This document shows, piece by piece, positions 18,275 through 26,499 of a stretch of 64,000 nt of DNA (positions are counted from its first letter, which is position 1; each line of letters opens with the position of its first letter). The notes beneath the pieces were generated by a model. The model had not been told where the DNA came from, ran no database searches, and was given only the letters and a program-made list of their open reading frames with translations. A program made the translations under genes and the position numbers. Origin of the DNA: Halomonas huangheensis (GTDB lineage Bacteria; Pseudomonadota; Gammaproteobacteria; Pseudomonadales; Halomonadaceae); assembly GCF_001431725.1 (NCBI RefSeq), contig NZ_CP013106.1:4693487-4757486 (forward strand), given 5' to 3'.

Positions 18275-19135
18275 TCATTTCTCGTCCGGTTCAGGGTAAC
18301 GCAGCGGGTTGAGGCTGCGCTTGACCGATTTGAGCTGTTCGGCAAGTTTGGGGCCACGAGTCTTGGCCACGCCCACTGCCAACACATCGACCAGCACCAG
18401 GTGGGCGATACGTGAGCTCATCGGGGTATAGATCTCGGTGTCTTCATGGACATCGATGTACAACGGCAAATTGACTTCTCCGGCCAGCGGCGAGCCGCTG
18501 GGGCACAAACCAATCACGGTGGCACCGGCTTCGCGCGCCAGCTTGACGCTGGCGACCAACGCACGAGTACGACCGGTCTGGGAAATCGCCACCACCACAT
18601 CGCCTTCCTTGAGCGTCACTGCCGACATGTTCTGCATATGCGGATCGGCATAAGCGGCTGTGGATATCTGCAGGCGGAAGAACTTGTGCTGAGCATCGAA
18701 GGCGACAGCCCCCGAAGCGCCAAAGCCATAGAACTCGACACGATTGGCCATGGCCAATGCATTGATGGCCTTGTTCAGCCCTTCATTGTCGAGTCGGTCA
18801 CGAATCGACAACAGGGTCCCCACGGTGGAATCGAAGATGCTATGCGAGAATTCAGCGACAGAATCGCTATCGTTCATCGAGAACTGGGCGAACTGGCTAC
18901 CGGCGGCCAGCATCTGCGCCATCTTCAGCTTGAAGTCCTGAAAACCGTCACAACCGAGGGCGCGACAGAAGCGCACCACTGTCGGCTCACTGACCTTGGC
19001 TTCCGTGGCCAGGTCAACGATCCGCATGTGGATAACTTCTTCCGGATTACGCAACACGAAACGTGCCACCTTCTGCTCGGAGCGCCGGAAGTGCTCCATG
19101 CGACGTCGCATTTCATCAAACAGCGCCCGACTCAC
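18275..19135 (-). CDS. hexR: RpiR-family transcriptional regulator, HexR-like
   Basis: HexR represses or activates central sugar-catabolic genes (Entner-Doudoroff, zwf) and responds to 2-keto-3-deoxy-6-phosphogluconate. The 286-residue protein has an N-terminal RpiR helix-turn-helix (SEPTVVRFCRALGCDGFQDFK, near 48-68) and a C-terminal SIS sugar-phosphate domain with YGFGASGAVAFDAQHKFFR, SQTGRTRALV and EDTEIYTPMSSRIA. These match HexR of E. coli and Pseudomonas over their length. I start at the GTG at 19135, with GAGG upstream and the best N-terminal alignment; a TTG at 19153 is the alternative. No zwf, edd or eda neighbours are present. Confidence 0.85.
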   Translation of the reverse strand: MSRALFDEMRRRMEHFRRSEQKVARFVLRNPEEVIHMRIVDLATEAKVSEPTVVRFCRALGCDGFQDFKLKMAQMLAAGSQFAQFSMNDSDSVAEFSHSIFDSTVGTLLSIRDRLDNEGLNKAINALAMANRVEFYGFGASGAVAFDAQHKFFRLQISTAAYADPHMQNMSAVTLKEGDVVVAISQTGRTRALVASVKLAREAGATVIGLCPSGSPLAGEVNLPLYIDVHEDTEIYTPMSSRIAHLVLVDVLAVGVAKTRGPKLAEQLKSVKRSLNPLRYPEPDEK

Positions 19136-19443
19136 CCTGAACACCTCACTCAACTGAAGAACTTACATGACAGAAGAACTTGTATAACTGAAAACCAGGC
19201 ATACGGCGTATATCGCCATTATCAGAATGCAGTATGCCCGAAGCACAGCAGGAATGCTTGTAACCTGGTTCCGGTTGGCATGCGTGAGAGCGGTCGCGAG
19301 TCCTCCAGCACAGGCCTGCCTGGTATGACCTTGCAGATCTGAGCTCCCGATCGTCATCTTTTTGTCAAGTACGGTATAGTAAAAGATGCAGTGTCGCGCA
19401 GCGTCCTTGATGCCGGCACATTCACTGCATAGGAGAGTCGATC
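19136..19443. other. Intergenic region upstream of hexR and the 70-residue gene
   Basis: About 300 bases between divergent starts, with no credible gene. It contains an inverted repeat CATCTTTT (19355-19362) with AAAAGATG (19381-19388), which encloses a possible -10 TATAGT (19375-19380) for the rightward gene. I did not find a convincing -35. Confidence 0.4.
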
Positions 19444-19656
19444 ATGCGCAATGTCGAACGGTTAACCTCCCTCAAGAGTGAACTCCTCGACATCTTCATG
19501 AGCATGGAAGTCGCCGAACACGAACGGCGCTCCCGTACCGCCGCACAGCGCAATCTACGCGCTCGCCGCGGAATCGAACTTCATCGGGAATTCAAGCGTC
19601 TATCCGAGGATATTGCGGAGCTCCCCGAAGACGCCGTAGAAGACGAAATGCATTGA
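19444..19656 (+). CDS. Small charged protein of unknown function, 70 residues
   Basis: A 70-residue, highly charged protein I do not recognise. An AGGAG site seven bases before the ATG supports translation. It is predicted mostly helical: an acidic/hydrophobic first half (LTSLKSELLDIFMSMEVAEHERR), an arginine-rich centre (RTAAQRNLRARRGIELHREFKRL) and an acidic tail (EDIAELPEDAVEDEMH). There is no signal peptide, membrane segment or cysteine. The basic centre could contact nucleic acid, but that is speculation. It stands alone, divergent from hexR and followed by a repeat-rich gap. Confidence 0.7.
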   Translation: MRNVERLTSLKSELLDIFMSMEVAEHERRSRTAAQRNLRARRGIELHREFKRLSEDIAELPEDAVEDEMH

Positions 19657-20108
19657 TCAGCCCGTTCTGATCCTGAAGGAGTTCTTCAAGGATCAGACTT
19701 GAAAACACTGCGGGCCTGAGACAGGGCGTTGCGACTACCTGAAGCGCAGCGTTCATGAGCAGTCCTCCACGGGATCCAGTTCCGGTATCCCGTAGGGCGT
19801 TGTCACCGCAAAAATTGCCACCACAGAAGTGGCGCCACCTCTGGCTTTCGGCGCCAAAGCCCCCCTCATGCCAAAGCCCCTATCATGCCAAAGCACCTGT
19901 CACGCCAGAGTCCCACTCGCGCCAATCTCTTCACACACTCCCTGCCACTCTACTCATGTCCGCAAGCACTGCAGAGATATCACCAGCCAACCGGCAGGAT
20001 AGTGTCTCCCTCCCTCAACAGGATTCCAGAGCCCAGTCATCAAGGACCTGGGCATTCAACACTGAAGACACCAAACACTGAAGATACCAGAACACGCAGA
20101 ATGGAACG
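19657..20108. other. Gene-poor spacer with degenerate repeats
   Basis: About 450 bases without a supportable gene. Open frames here lack ribosome sites and have low-complexity, Ser/Pro-rich translations. The region holds a short tandem repeat (19854-19921) and a second near-duplication of AACACTGAAGA at 20058-20082. It may be decayed sequence. Confidence 0.5.
19854..19921. repeat. 17-bp tandem repeat, four copies
   Basis: Four head-to-tail 17-base units start at 19854, 19871, 19888 and 19905, each beginning CCA(A/G)AG and ending (T)CA/GTG-like. Divergence increases rightward. The period is not a multiple of three and no spacers separate the units, so it is neither coding nor a CRISPR. Confidence 0.65.
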
Positions 20109-20136
20109 CTGAAGCCCGGCGGTTGCCGGGCTTCAG
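20109..20136 (-). terminator. Terminator hairpin of the NSS transporter gene
   Basis: Perfect 12-bp stem CTGAAGCCCGGC (20109-20120) with its complement (20125-20136), GGTT loop, 28 bases after the transporter stop. There is no T tract, but the stem is very stable. Confidence 0.65.
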
Positions 20137-20163
20137 GGAGTCGTACTGCTATATCATCAGCTG

Positions 20164-21504
20164 CTACAGGCTAGCAAAGAACACCACCAGCACACCGATC
20201 GGCGCGACAAACCTGGTCAGTAGAGTCCACAGACCAAAACCTGTGTCCCCCAGCTCCAGTTCCGCACGCACTTCTTCCTTGCTCAAGAACCAGGCAGCAA
20301 AGACCACCGCACCAAGCCCCGTCAACGGTAGCATGAACTTGCTGGTCAGCTTGTCGAGAAGGTCGAAGATGCCAAGATCAAAGAAGGTAACGCCGCTCCA
20401 CAGATTGAACGACAACAGCGCGGCAACCCCCAATAGCCAGGCCGCCAGGCCAGCAACAATCGCGGAAGGCGCGCGTGACAGCGGTGTACGCTCCTCAAGG
20501 AACTCAGTCACCGGCTCGAGCAGTGAAATCGCCGAGGTCAGAGCGGCAAAGGTCAACAGCACAAAGAACATCAAGCCGAGAATAGCGCCACCGGTCATAT
20601 TGCCGAATGCCACCGGTAGCGTCACAAAGATCAGGCTCGGGCCGGATGCAAGATCCAACTGATTGGCGAAGACAATCGGGAAGATCGCCAAACCAGCTCC
20701 CAGCGCAATAACGGTATCCATGATCACCACGGTACGCGCGGTCTTGATCAGGTTGACCTCTTTGCCGAGGTAGGAACCGTAGGCCAGCATGATGCCCATA
20801 CCCAGCGACAGCGTGAAGAATGCATGGCCCAACGCTGCAAGTACGGTCTCACCGGTGAGCTTGCTCCAGTCTGGGCTGAACAGATAAGTGACAGCTTCAC
20901 CGAAGTGGCCGGTCGTCATGCCGTAACCCACCAACACCAGCAGCAGTACTGCCAGCGCCGGCATCATGATATTGACCGCGCCTTCCAGTCCCTTGGTCAC
21001 ACCACGGGCTACGATCAGGATCACTACCAGCATGAATACAGAGTGCCACATCAACAACAGGCCGGGATTGCCCAGCATGCCCTCGAACAGGCTACCAATG
21101 CCTTCAGCAGTCTGGCCGGAAAAATCACCGGTAACGCTACCCAGTGTGTAATAGAGCGACCAACCGCCGATCACGCTGTAGAAGGAAAGGATCAGGAAGG
21201 CGCCGAGAACCCCCGACACACCGACCAGTGCCCAGGCACGAGTCCGCCCTGCACTGTGAGCAACCTTGCTCATGGTCGTAACCGGGTTACTTTGACCGCG
21301 CCGGCCAAGCATCCACTCGGTAACCAGAATCGGCAAACCAATCAAGAAGATACACAGAAGATACACAAGCACGAAAGCGGCACCGCCGCTCTGCCCCACC
21401 ATGTAGGGAAACTTCCAGATATTGCCGAGCCCCACTGCAGAGCCAGTAGCAGCGAGAATGAACGAAAAGCGCGAAGACCACTGCGCATGATTGGCTTTGG
21501 ACAT
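20164..21504 (-). CDS. Sodium-dependent transporter, NSS/SNF family
   Basis: NSS symporters import amino acids or related solutes with Na+. The 446-residue protein has the family N-terminus WSSRFSFILAATGSAVGLGNIWKFPYMVGQSGGAAFVL, containing the unwound helix 1 GSAVGLGN that forms the Na+ and substrate site. About eleven to twelve membrane segments follow, as does GHAFFTLSLGMGIMLAYGSYL (helix 6). Length matches bacterial members such as LeuT relatives and MhsT. The substrate cannot be read from the sequence. It is monocistronic, with a GGTGGA-type ribosome site and a strong hairpin after it. Confidence 0.92.
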   Translation of the reverse strand: MSKANHAQWSSRFSFILAATGSAVGLGNIWKFPYMVGQSGGAAFVLVYLLCIFLIGLPILVTEWMLGRRGQSNPVTTMSKVAHSAGRTRAWALVGVSGVLGAFLILSFYSVIGGWSLYYTLGSVTGDFSGQTAEGIGSLFEGMLGNPGLLLMWHSVFMLVVILIVARGVTKGLEGAVNIMMPALAVLLLVLVGYGMTTGHFGEAVTYLFSPDWSKLTGETVLAALGHAFFTLSLGMGIMLAYGSYLGKEVNLIKTARTVVIMDTVIALGAGLAIFPIVFANQLDLASGPSLIFVTLPVAFGNMTGGAILGLMFFVLLTFAALTSAISLLEPVTEFLEERTPLSRAPSAIVAGLAAWLLGVAALLSFNLWSGVTFFDLGIFDLLDKLTSKFMLPLTGLGAVVFAAWFLSKEEVRAELELGDTGFGLWTLLTRFVAPIGVLVVFFASL

Positions 21505-21809
21505 ATTCCACCCGTTGGATACGTGTCATCACCGATCGATCAGATGCGATGATGGGTTGTGTTTGTAGTCGCCACGTCCTCGATGTCCCGGTTCGCGGGC
21601 ACATCATTCAACAAGGGGTCTGACGGATGTCAGCAGGATCACTGCCGTTACACCACTCAATTCGGCACCGGATCAGGTACCGATGTGGACCGGCGAGCAC
21701 AAGTGCCGCAGTACACCGGGTAGGTGTAATACACGGAACTGGCCCATGGCAAGTGACGAACGACCGGACAAATTAGCCGATGATGCGGAAAAACACCAGA
21801 GTCCTTTCG
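21505..21809. other. Intergenic region, nothing identified
   Basis: About 300 bases upstream of the NSS gene and downstream of the DUF72 gene. Short open frames here have no ribosome sites or recognisable products. I see no clear promoter or strong hairpin. Confidence 0.4.
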
Positions 21810-22697
21810 TCACAGTAGTCGATTCTGCCGCTCTCCAGCGAAGGGAGCCAACTCAGGCAAGTCATCCACGGAATCATGCAGCAGCCTGGCCAACTGCGGC
21901 GCGCTGCGGTTATCCGCAGTATGCACAAACAGGAAAGGGGTTTTCCCCTGTTTTATCCACAGGCTAAGTCGATCTCGCCAGGCTGCGAAGTAGCTCTCAT
22001 TGATGGAATTGTCAAGATGGCCAATGAAGCGAATCAAAGGAAAATCTCCCGTAGAGATCACGTGCAATGGGACTTTTGGCTTTTCTGCCTGTGCCTGAAG
22101 GAGTTCAGGCCGGTCGTCCGAGTCAGTCGAAAACAGCGGTCGTACGTCGAGCATCACACGGTTGGCAGCATGAGTTATCAACAACCTGTTGAAATTTCGC
22201 TCGGCATCACCCTTGTGGAAAAAATCACTGTGTCTCGCCTCGACTGCACAAGGAATTTCTGAAGGCCAACGTTCCAGCAACCTCTCCAACGCAGGCAGCT
22301 CGGAAGAGCCGAAGTCACGCGGCAACTGAATCATCATCGGCCCCAGCAGGCCTGACAGTGGTGACAGTGCACTCAGGAAGTGGTCAAGACCAGCGTCGAT
22401 ATCCTGCAGACGCTGCACATGGGTCAACTGTCGCGGTAGCTTGAAACAGAAACGGAAGTGCGCAGGCGCTTGAGCGGCCCAACCAGCAACAACTTCAGGG
22501 CGTGGAGCACCGCTGTAGAACGTCGTATTGCCTTCCACCGCGGAAAACACTCCAGCGTACTCCTCCAGCCAGTGCTCCCGACCAGCGTGCGGTGGAAAAA
22601 GGCTGTAACGCCAATCAGGGTTGGCCCACATCGCCAGGCCCATATACAACGATGGCTGATGTTGTGGCGAATGTCTGCTGATGTCGGGCCCCGTCAT
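21810..22697 (-). CDS. DUF72 family protein (YecE-like)
   Basis: A 295-residue protein of the DUF72 family, a TIM-barrel-like fold of unknown biochemical role. Recognisable segments are LYMGLAMWANPDWRYSLFP near the start, YAGVFSAVEGNTTFYSGAPR, FRFCFKLPRQLTHVQRL, LGPMMIQLPRDFG, and VEARHSDFF. The start is uncertain: the ATG at 22697 has no clear ribosome site, and the ATG at MGLAMW would also fit. A perfect DnaA-box 9-mer (21953-21961) lies inside the gene. There is no operon partner. Confidence 0.85.
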   Translation of the reverse strand: MTGPDISRHSPQHQPSLYMGLAMWANPDWRYSLFPPHAGREHWLEEYAGVFSAVEGNTTFYSGAPRPEVVAGWAAQAPAHFRFCFKLPRQLTHVQRLQDIDAGLDHFLSALSPLSGLLGPMMIQLPRDFGSSELPALERLLERWPSEIPCAVEARHSDFFHKGDAERNFNRLLITHAANRVMLDVRPLFSTDSDDRPELLQAQAEKPKVPLHVISTGDFPLIRFIGHLDNSINESYFAAWRDRLSLWIKQGKTPFLFVHTADNRSAPQLARLLHDSVDDLPELAPFAGERQNRLL

Positions 22698-22975
22698 GGC
22701 GTGGTGTCAGTCCTTTGCATGGCTATCCCGCTACCCGAACCAATCCGGCAGCTTGCAGGTCTTATGGTAACTACCTTCAGCAGCGCTCAGCAGTAACTTT
22801 GCTATTATCTTGAGCAGACCCTGTCAGTGACACAGCACCACTCAAGCAATGCCGGATTGCCTGCGAATCGTTTTACAGGATCAGGCTTCTTCCACAGGAT
22901 CAAGTGCCTGATCCTGCCTGCTTCATCGGTGTACAACCTTTTCACCTGCATGACCTGTGCTGCAAAGGATTGCCC

Positions 22976-24385
22976 ATGACTCGCTCTCATCGCGATCTGA
23001 CCGTTGGCTCAACACTTTCCACGCTGATCCGTCTCGCGGCACCGATCGTTGTAGCCAACATGCTGCAGACTGCCTATCAGCTGATCGATGCCTTCTGGGT
23101 CGGGCGATTGGGTGCGAATGCCGTCGCCGCAGTATCACTGAGCTTTCCCGTCCTGTTCCTGTTGATCTCGGTAGGCATCGGTCTGGCAGTCGCCGGCACC
23201 ATCCTCGCTGCTCAACATTATGGTCGAAGAGAGCTGGATGCCGTCAATCACGTCGCGGCTCAGGCCATGCTCGGCATGATCGTGCTGTCACTCCTGTTGG
23301 CGATCACTGGCTATCTGATCAGTCCCCACGCCGTGACCTTTCTCGGCGCCAGCACGGAGGTGGCTCCGCCTGCTGCCGACTATCTGCAGATTTCCTTTCT
23401 CGGTATGCCATTCATGTTCGTCTATGCCGCCTTCCAGTCACTGATGCGCGGTGTAGGCGATGCGCGCACCCCGTTATGGATAGTATTCGGCACCGTGGTA
23501 CTCAACTTCATCCTCGACCCACTGCTGATCCTCGGGCTCGGCCCAGTACCGGCGATGGGCGTCTCCGGTGCCGCGGTGGCCACGGTTATTACCCAGGCCC
23601 TGTCCGCTGTCATCGGCTTGTATCTACTGTTCTATGGACGTTTCGGCATTCAGTTGCAATGGCATCATATGCGTCCCGACCTCCACCTGTTGTGGCGACT
23701 GTTTGCACTTGGCGGGCCCACGGCAGTGGAACAGAGTACACGTGCTCTGGGTATGATGCTGATGACGACACTGGTTGCCGGTTTCGGTACCGTGACTCTC
23801 GCTGCCTACGGCATCGGTACCCGCCTGCTCAGCTTCGTTATCATTCCGGCATTGGGGCTGGCCCAGGCAACCTCTGCGCTGGTGGGACAGAACATCGGTG
23901 CCGGCAAGGTGGAACGCGCCGAGAAAACGGCCAACTTGAGCGCGCTGATTGCCTTTGTGTCGCTGACAGTGGTCGGCATACTGGCGGCAATCTTCGCCGA
24001 ACCACTGGTCGCCATCTTCGTTCCCGACACGCCTGAAGTGATTACCGAAGGCGCCCTGTTTCTGCGTCTAATGGCACTGACCTTTGGCCTGATGGGGGCT
24101 CAGACGGTAATCGCTGGAGCCTTCCGTGGTGCCGGCGATACCATGGTGGCAATGATCATCGCCCTGGTATCACTGTGGATGCTGCAGTTCCCGCTGGCCT
24201 GGCTGCTGGCGGAGCGCACCAGCCTTGATGAGGTCGGAATCTGGCTAGCCTATCCGATCCAGAATGTCGTTACCGTGCTGGTTGCCTGGTATTGGTTCCG
24301 CAGTGGTCGCTGGAAACAGCACCAACTGCTCGATCCGCAATCTTCCGCAACACCACCACTCGCCCCCCCTCCCCGAGCCCCTTGA
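22976..24385 (+). CDS. MATE family efflux transporter
   Basis: MATE proteins export drugs or metabolites using Na+ or H+ gradients. The 469-residue protein has about twelve hydrophobic segments and two homologous halves, each opening with the MATE pattern: LIRLAAPIVVANMLQTAYQLIDAFWVGRLG near 17-46, and LFALGGPTAVEQSTRALGMMLMTTLVAGFG near 240-270. I start at the ATG at 22976 with AAGGA upstream, 24 codons inside the longest open frame. It is transcribed alone toward glmS, sharing a hairpin region. The substrate is unknown. Confidence 0.92.
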   Translation: MTRSHRDLTVGSTLSTLIRLAAPIVVANMLQTAYQLIDAFWVGRLGANAVAAVSLSFPVLFLLISVGIGLAVAGTILAAQHYGRRELDAVNHVAAQAMLGMIVLSLLLAITGYLISPHAVTFLGASTEVAPPAADYLQISFLGMPFMFVYAAFQSLMRGVGDARTPLWIVFGTVVLNFILDPLLILGLGPVPAMGVSGAAVATVITQALSAVIGLYLLFYGRFGIQLQWHHMRPDLHLLWRLFALGGPTAVEQSTRALGMMLMTTLVAGFGTVTLAAYGIGTRLLSFVIIPALGLAQATSALVGQNIGAGKVERAEKTANLSALIAFVSLTVVGILAAIFAEPLVAIFVPDTPEVITEGALFLRLMALTFGLMGAQTVIAGAFRGAGDTMVAMIIALVSLWMLQFPLAWLLAERTSLDEVGIWLAYPIQNVVTVLVAWYWFRSGRWKQHQLLDPQSSATPPLAPPPRAP

Positions 24386-24463
24386 CTCCCCGTGCCCTTG
24401 CGTAGCACAGCTATGACAGGAGTCACTCCACAATCAACGTATCCTGCTCAAGAGGCCTGATCA

Positions 24464-24493
24464 AAAAGAGAACCGCCACTCAGAGGTGGCGGT
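24464..24493 (-). terminator. Rho-independent terminator of glmU-glmS
   Basis: 8-bp perfect stem (24472-24479 with 24486-24493), 6-base loop. Read leftward it is followed directly by TTCTCTTTTTG, about 60 bases after the glmS stop. It may also stop the convergent MATE transcript. Confidence 0.85.
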
Positions 24494-24554
24494 ATCTACG
24501 ATCTTCTACAACGACCTGGCCATCCTTCAACAGTAGCCAGTCATGACAGTTGCA

Positions 24555-26393
24555 CTACTCTACGGTCACTGACTTGGCCAGGTTACGCGGCTGATCGACG
24601 TCAGTGCCCTTGAGCACGGCCACGTGATAAGACAGTAACTGCAGCGGCAGGGTATACAGTATCGGTGCCAGAGCTTCGTGGATATGCGGAAGATGCAGCA
24701 CACTGATGCCCTCCGCCGGTGTCAGGCCTACGTTCTCATCGGCAAAGACATAGAGCTCACCGCCCCTGGCACGTACTTCCTGAAGGTTGGACTTGAGTTT
24801 GTCGAGCAGATCATCATTGGGCGCCACTGAGATCACTGGCATCTCACTATCGACCAGCGCCAATGGCCCGTGCTTGAGCTCACCAGCCGGATAGGCCTCG
24901 GCATGAATATAGGAAATTTCCTTGAGCTTGAGTGCGCCTTCCTGAGCTATCGGAAAGTGAGCGCCACGCCCCAGGAACAAGGCATGGTGTTTCTCGGCGA
25001 AGGCGGTGGACAGTGCCTCGATATCAGCATCCAGTCCCAATACCTGGCTACACAGGCCCGGCAGGCGACGCAATTCCTCGACCAGTTCAGCCTGCTCATC
25101 ATCCGGCATGCCACGTACCCGCCCCAGCGCCAGGGTAAACAGCATCAAGGCCGTCAGTTGGGTGGTAAAGGCCTTGGTCGAGGCGACGCCGATCTCGGGG
25201 CCGGCCTGAGTCATCAGATTCAGGCTGGCCTCACGCACCAGCGAGCTACCGGGTACATTGCAGATCCCCAGGCTACCCAGGTAGTTGCCCTGCTGCATGG
25301 CGAAGCGCAACGCCGCCATGGTATCGGCGGTCTCGCCAGACTGGGACAGGGTGACAAAGAGCGTACCTTCAGGCACCACCACACGACGATAGCGGTACTC
25401 CGAGGCGACTTCGACCTGTACCGGAACGCCGGTATAACGCTCGAGCCAGTAACGCGCCACCATGCCAGCATGGTAACTGGTACCACAGGCGACAATATGA
25501 ATATTCCGCACTGCACGGAACAGCGCCTCGGCATCTGGCCCAAAGCTCTCCACCAACACCGAACGATCGCCCAGACGACCTTCCAATGCCGCAGCAATCA
25601 CCGCCGGCTGCTCATGGATCTCCTTGAGCATGTAGTGGCGATAGTCGCCCTTGCTTGCCGCACCATCGCCATGCTCGAAGGTCTGTATGGGACGCTCTAC
25701 CGCTGCTCCAGAGGCATCAAAAATCTCGATACGGCCACCGCTGGACAGACGTACCACATCGCCCTCGAGCAGATAGATGAAGCGGTCGGTCACCTGCAGC
25801 AATGCCAGCGGATCAGAGGCAAGGAAAGCCTCATCAATGCCCACTCCCACAACTAACGGACTGCCCTTGCGAGCGCCCACCACGACCTCGGGCTCGTCCA
25901 CCGTCATCACACCCAGCGCGTAAGCACCATCGAGACCTGACACGACTTGCTTGAAAGCCGTCAACAGATCGCCCGCTGTGCGTGATTCACGCTCCAGCAG
26001 GTGAGCGATCACTTCGGTGTCGGTTTCCGACTCGAACACATACCCTTGGGCCGAGAGTTCCTCGCGTAGAGGTTCATGGTTCTCGATGATGCCGTTGTGC
26101 ACCACTGCCAGACGCTCGCGAGACTGGTGAGGATGTGCATTGGGTTCGCTGGGCCGCCCATGAGTCGCCCAGCGGGTATGCGCAATACCTGAATTACCCG
26201 CCAGACTCTCGCTCGCAAGGCGTTCAGCCAGGGCTTGCACCTTGCCTACCGCACGTTGCCGCTTGAGCGCTCCGTGCTTATCGCAAACCGCCATACCCGC
26301 GGAATCATAACCGCGATACTCGAGGCGCCTGAGGCCCTCGAGCAGAATGTTCTGAACATTTCGCTGCGCTACCGCGGCAACAATGCCACACAT
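24555..26393 (-). CDS. glmS: Glutamine-fructose-6-phosphate aminotransferase
   Basis: GlmS makes glucosamine-6-phosphate from fructose-6-phosphate and glutamine, the entry to UDP-GlcNAc and the cell wall. The 612-residue enzyme starts MCGIVAAVAQRNV, with the catalytic N-terminal Cys2 exposed after Met removal. The glutaminase domain shows RRLEYRGYDSAG and HTRWATHG. Two SIS domains carry CGTSYHAG, TLSQSGETADT and GRGAHFPIAQEGALKLKEISYIHAE. It ends NLAKSVTVE, as the family does. The ATG at 26393 has GGAG upstream. It follows glmU by 106 bases, so the two form one pathway operon. Confidence 0.97.
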   Translation of the reverse strand: MCGIVAAVAQRNVQNILLEGLRRLEYRGYDSAGMAVCDKHGALKRQRAVGKVQALAERLASESLAGNSGIAHTRWATHGRPSEPNAHPHQSRERLAVVHNGIIENHEPLREELSAQGYVFESETDTEVIAHLLERESRTAGDLLTAFKQVVSGLDGAYALGVMTVDEPEVVVGARKGSPLVVGVGIDEAFLASDPLALLQVTDRFIYLLEGDVVRLSSGGRIEIFDASGAAVERPIQTFEHGDGAASKGDYRHYMLKEIHEQPAVIAAALEGRLGDRSVLVESFGPDAEALFRAVRNIHIVACGTSYHAGMVARYWLERYTGVPVQVEVASEYRYRRVVVPEGTLFVTLSQSGETADTMAALRFAMQQGNYLGSLGICNVPGSSLVREASLNLMTQAGPEIGVASTKAFTTQLTALMLFTLALGRVRGMPDDEQAELVEELRRLPGLCSQVLGLDADIEALSTAFAEKHHALFLGRGAHFPIAQEGALKLKEISYIHAEAYPAGELKHGPLALVDSEMPVISVAPNDDLLDKLKSNLQEVRARGGELYVFADENVGLTPAEGISVLHLPHIHEALAPILYTLPLQLLSYHVAVLKGTDVDQPRNLAKSVTVE

Positions 26394-26499
26394 CGCCAGG
26401 CTCCTGAAAAATTCGTTGAACTTGCAGGTCCACCGCATTCCAACTCAAGCGATGGGATGGTTCTTCAAGAAATACGTATCACCAGCTCTTGGCTGAATA

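Noticed and set aside
19854..19921. Possible CRISPR array
   Set aside because: The repeats are contiguous, with no unique spacers and no cas genes.
22957..24036. 359-codon frame overlapping the MATE gene in another phase
   Set aside because: The MATE protein is clearly the real product, and the alternative is Arg/Ser/Cys-rich noise.
24394..24554. glmS-linked ribozyme or small RNA control site
   Set aside because: glmS ribozymes occur in Gram-positives. The region after glmS shows only the terminator.
24870..25856. 328-codon rightward open frame
   Set aside because: Antisense shadow of glmS.
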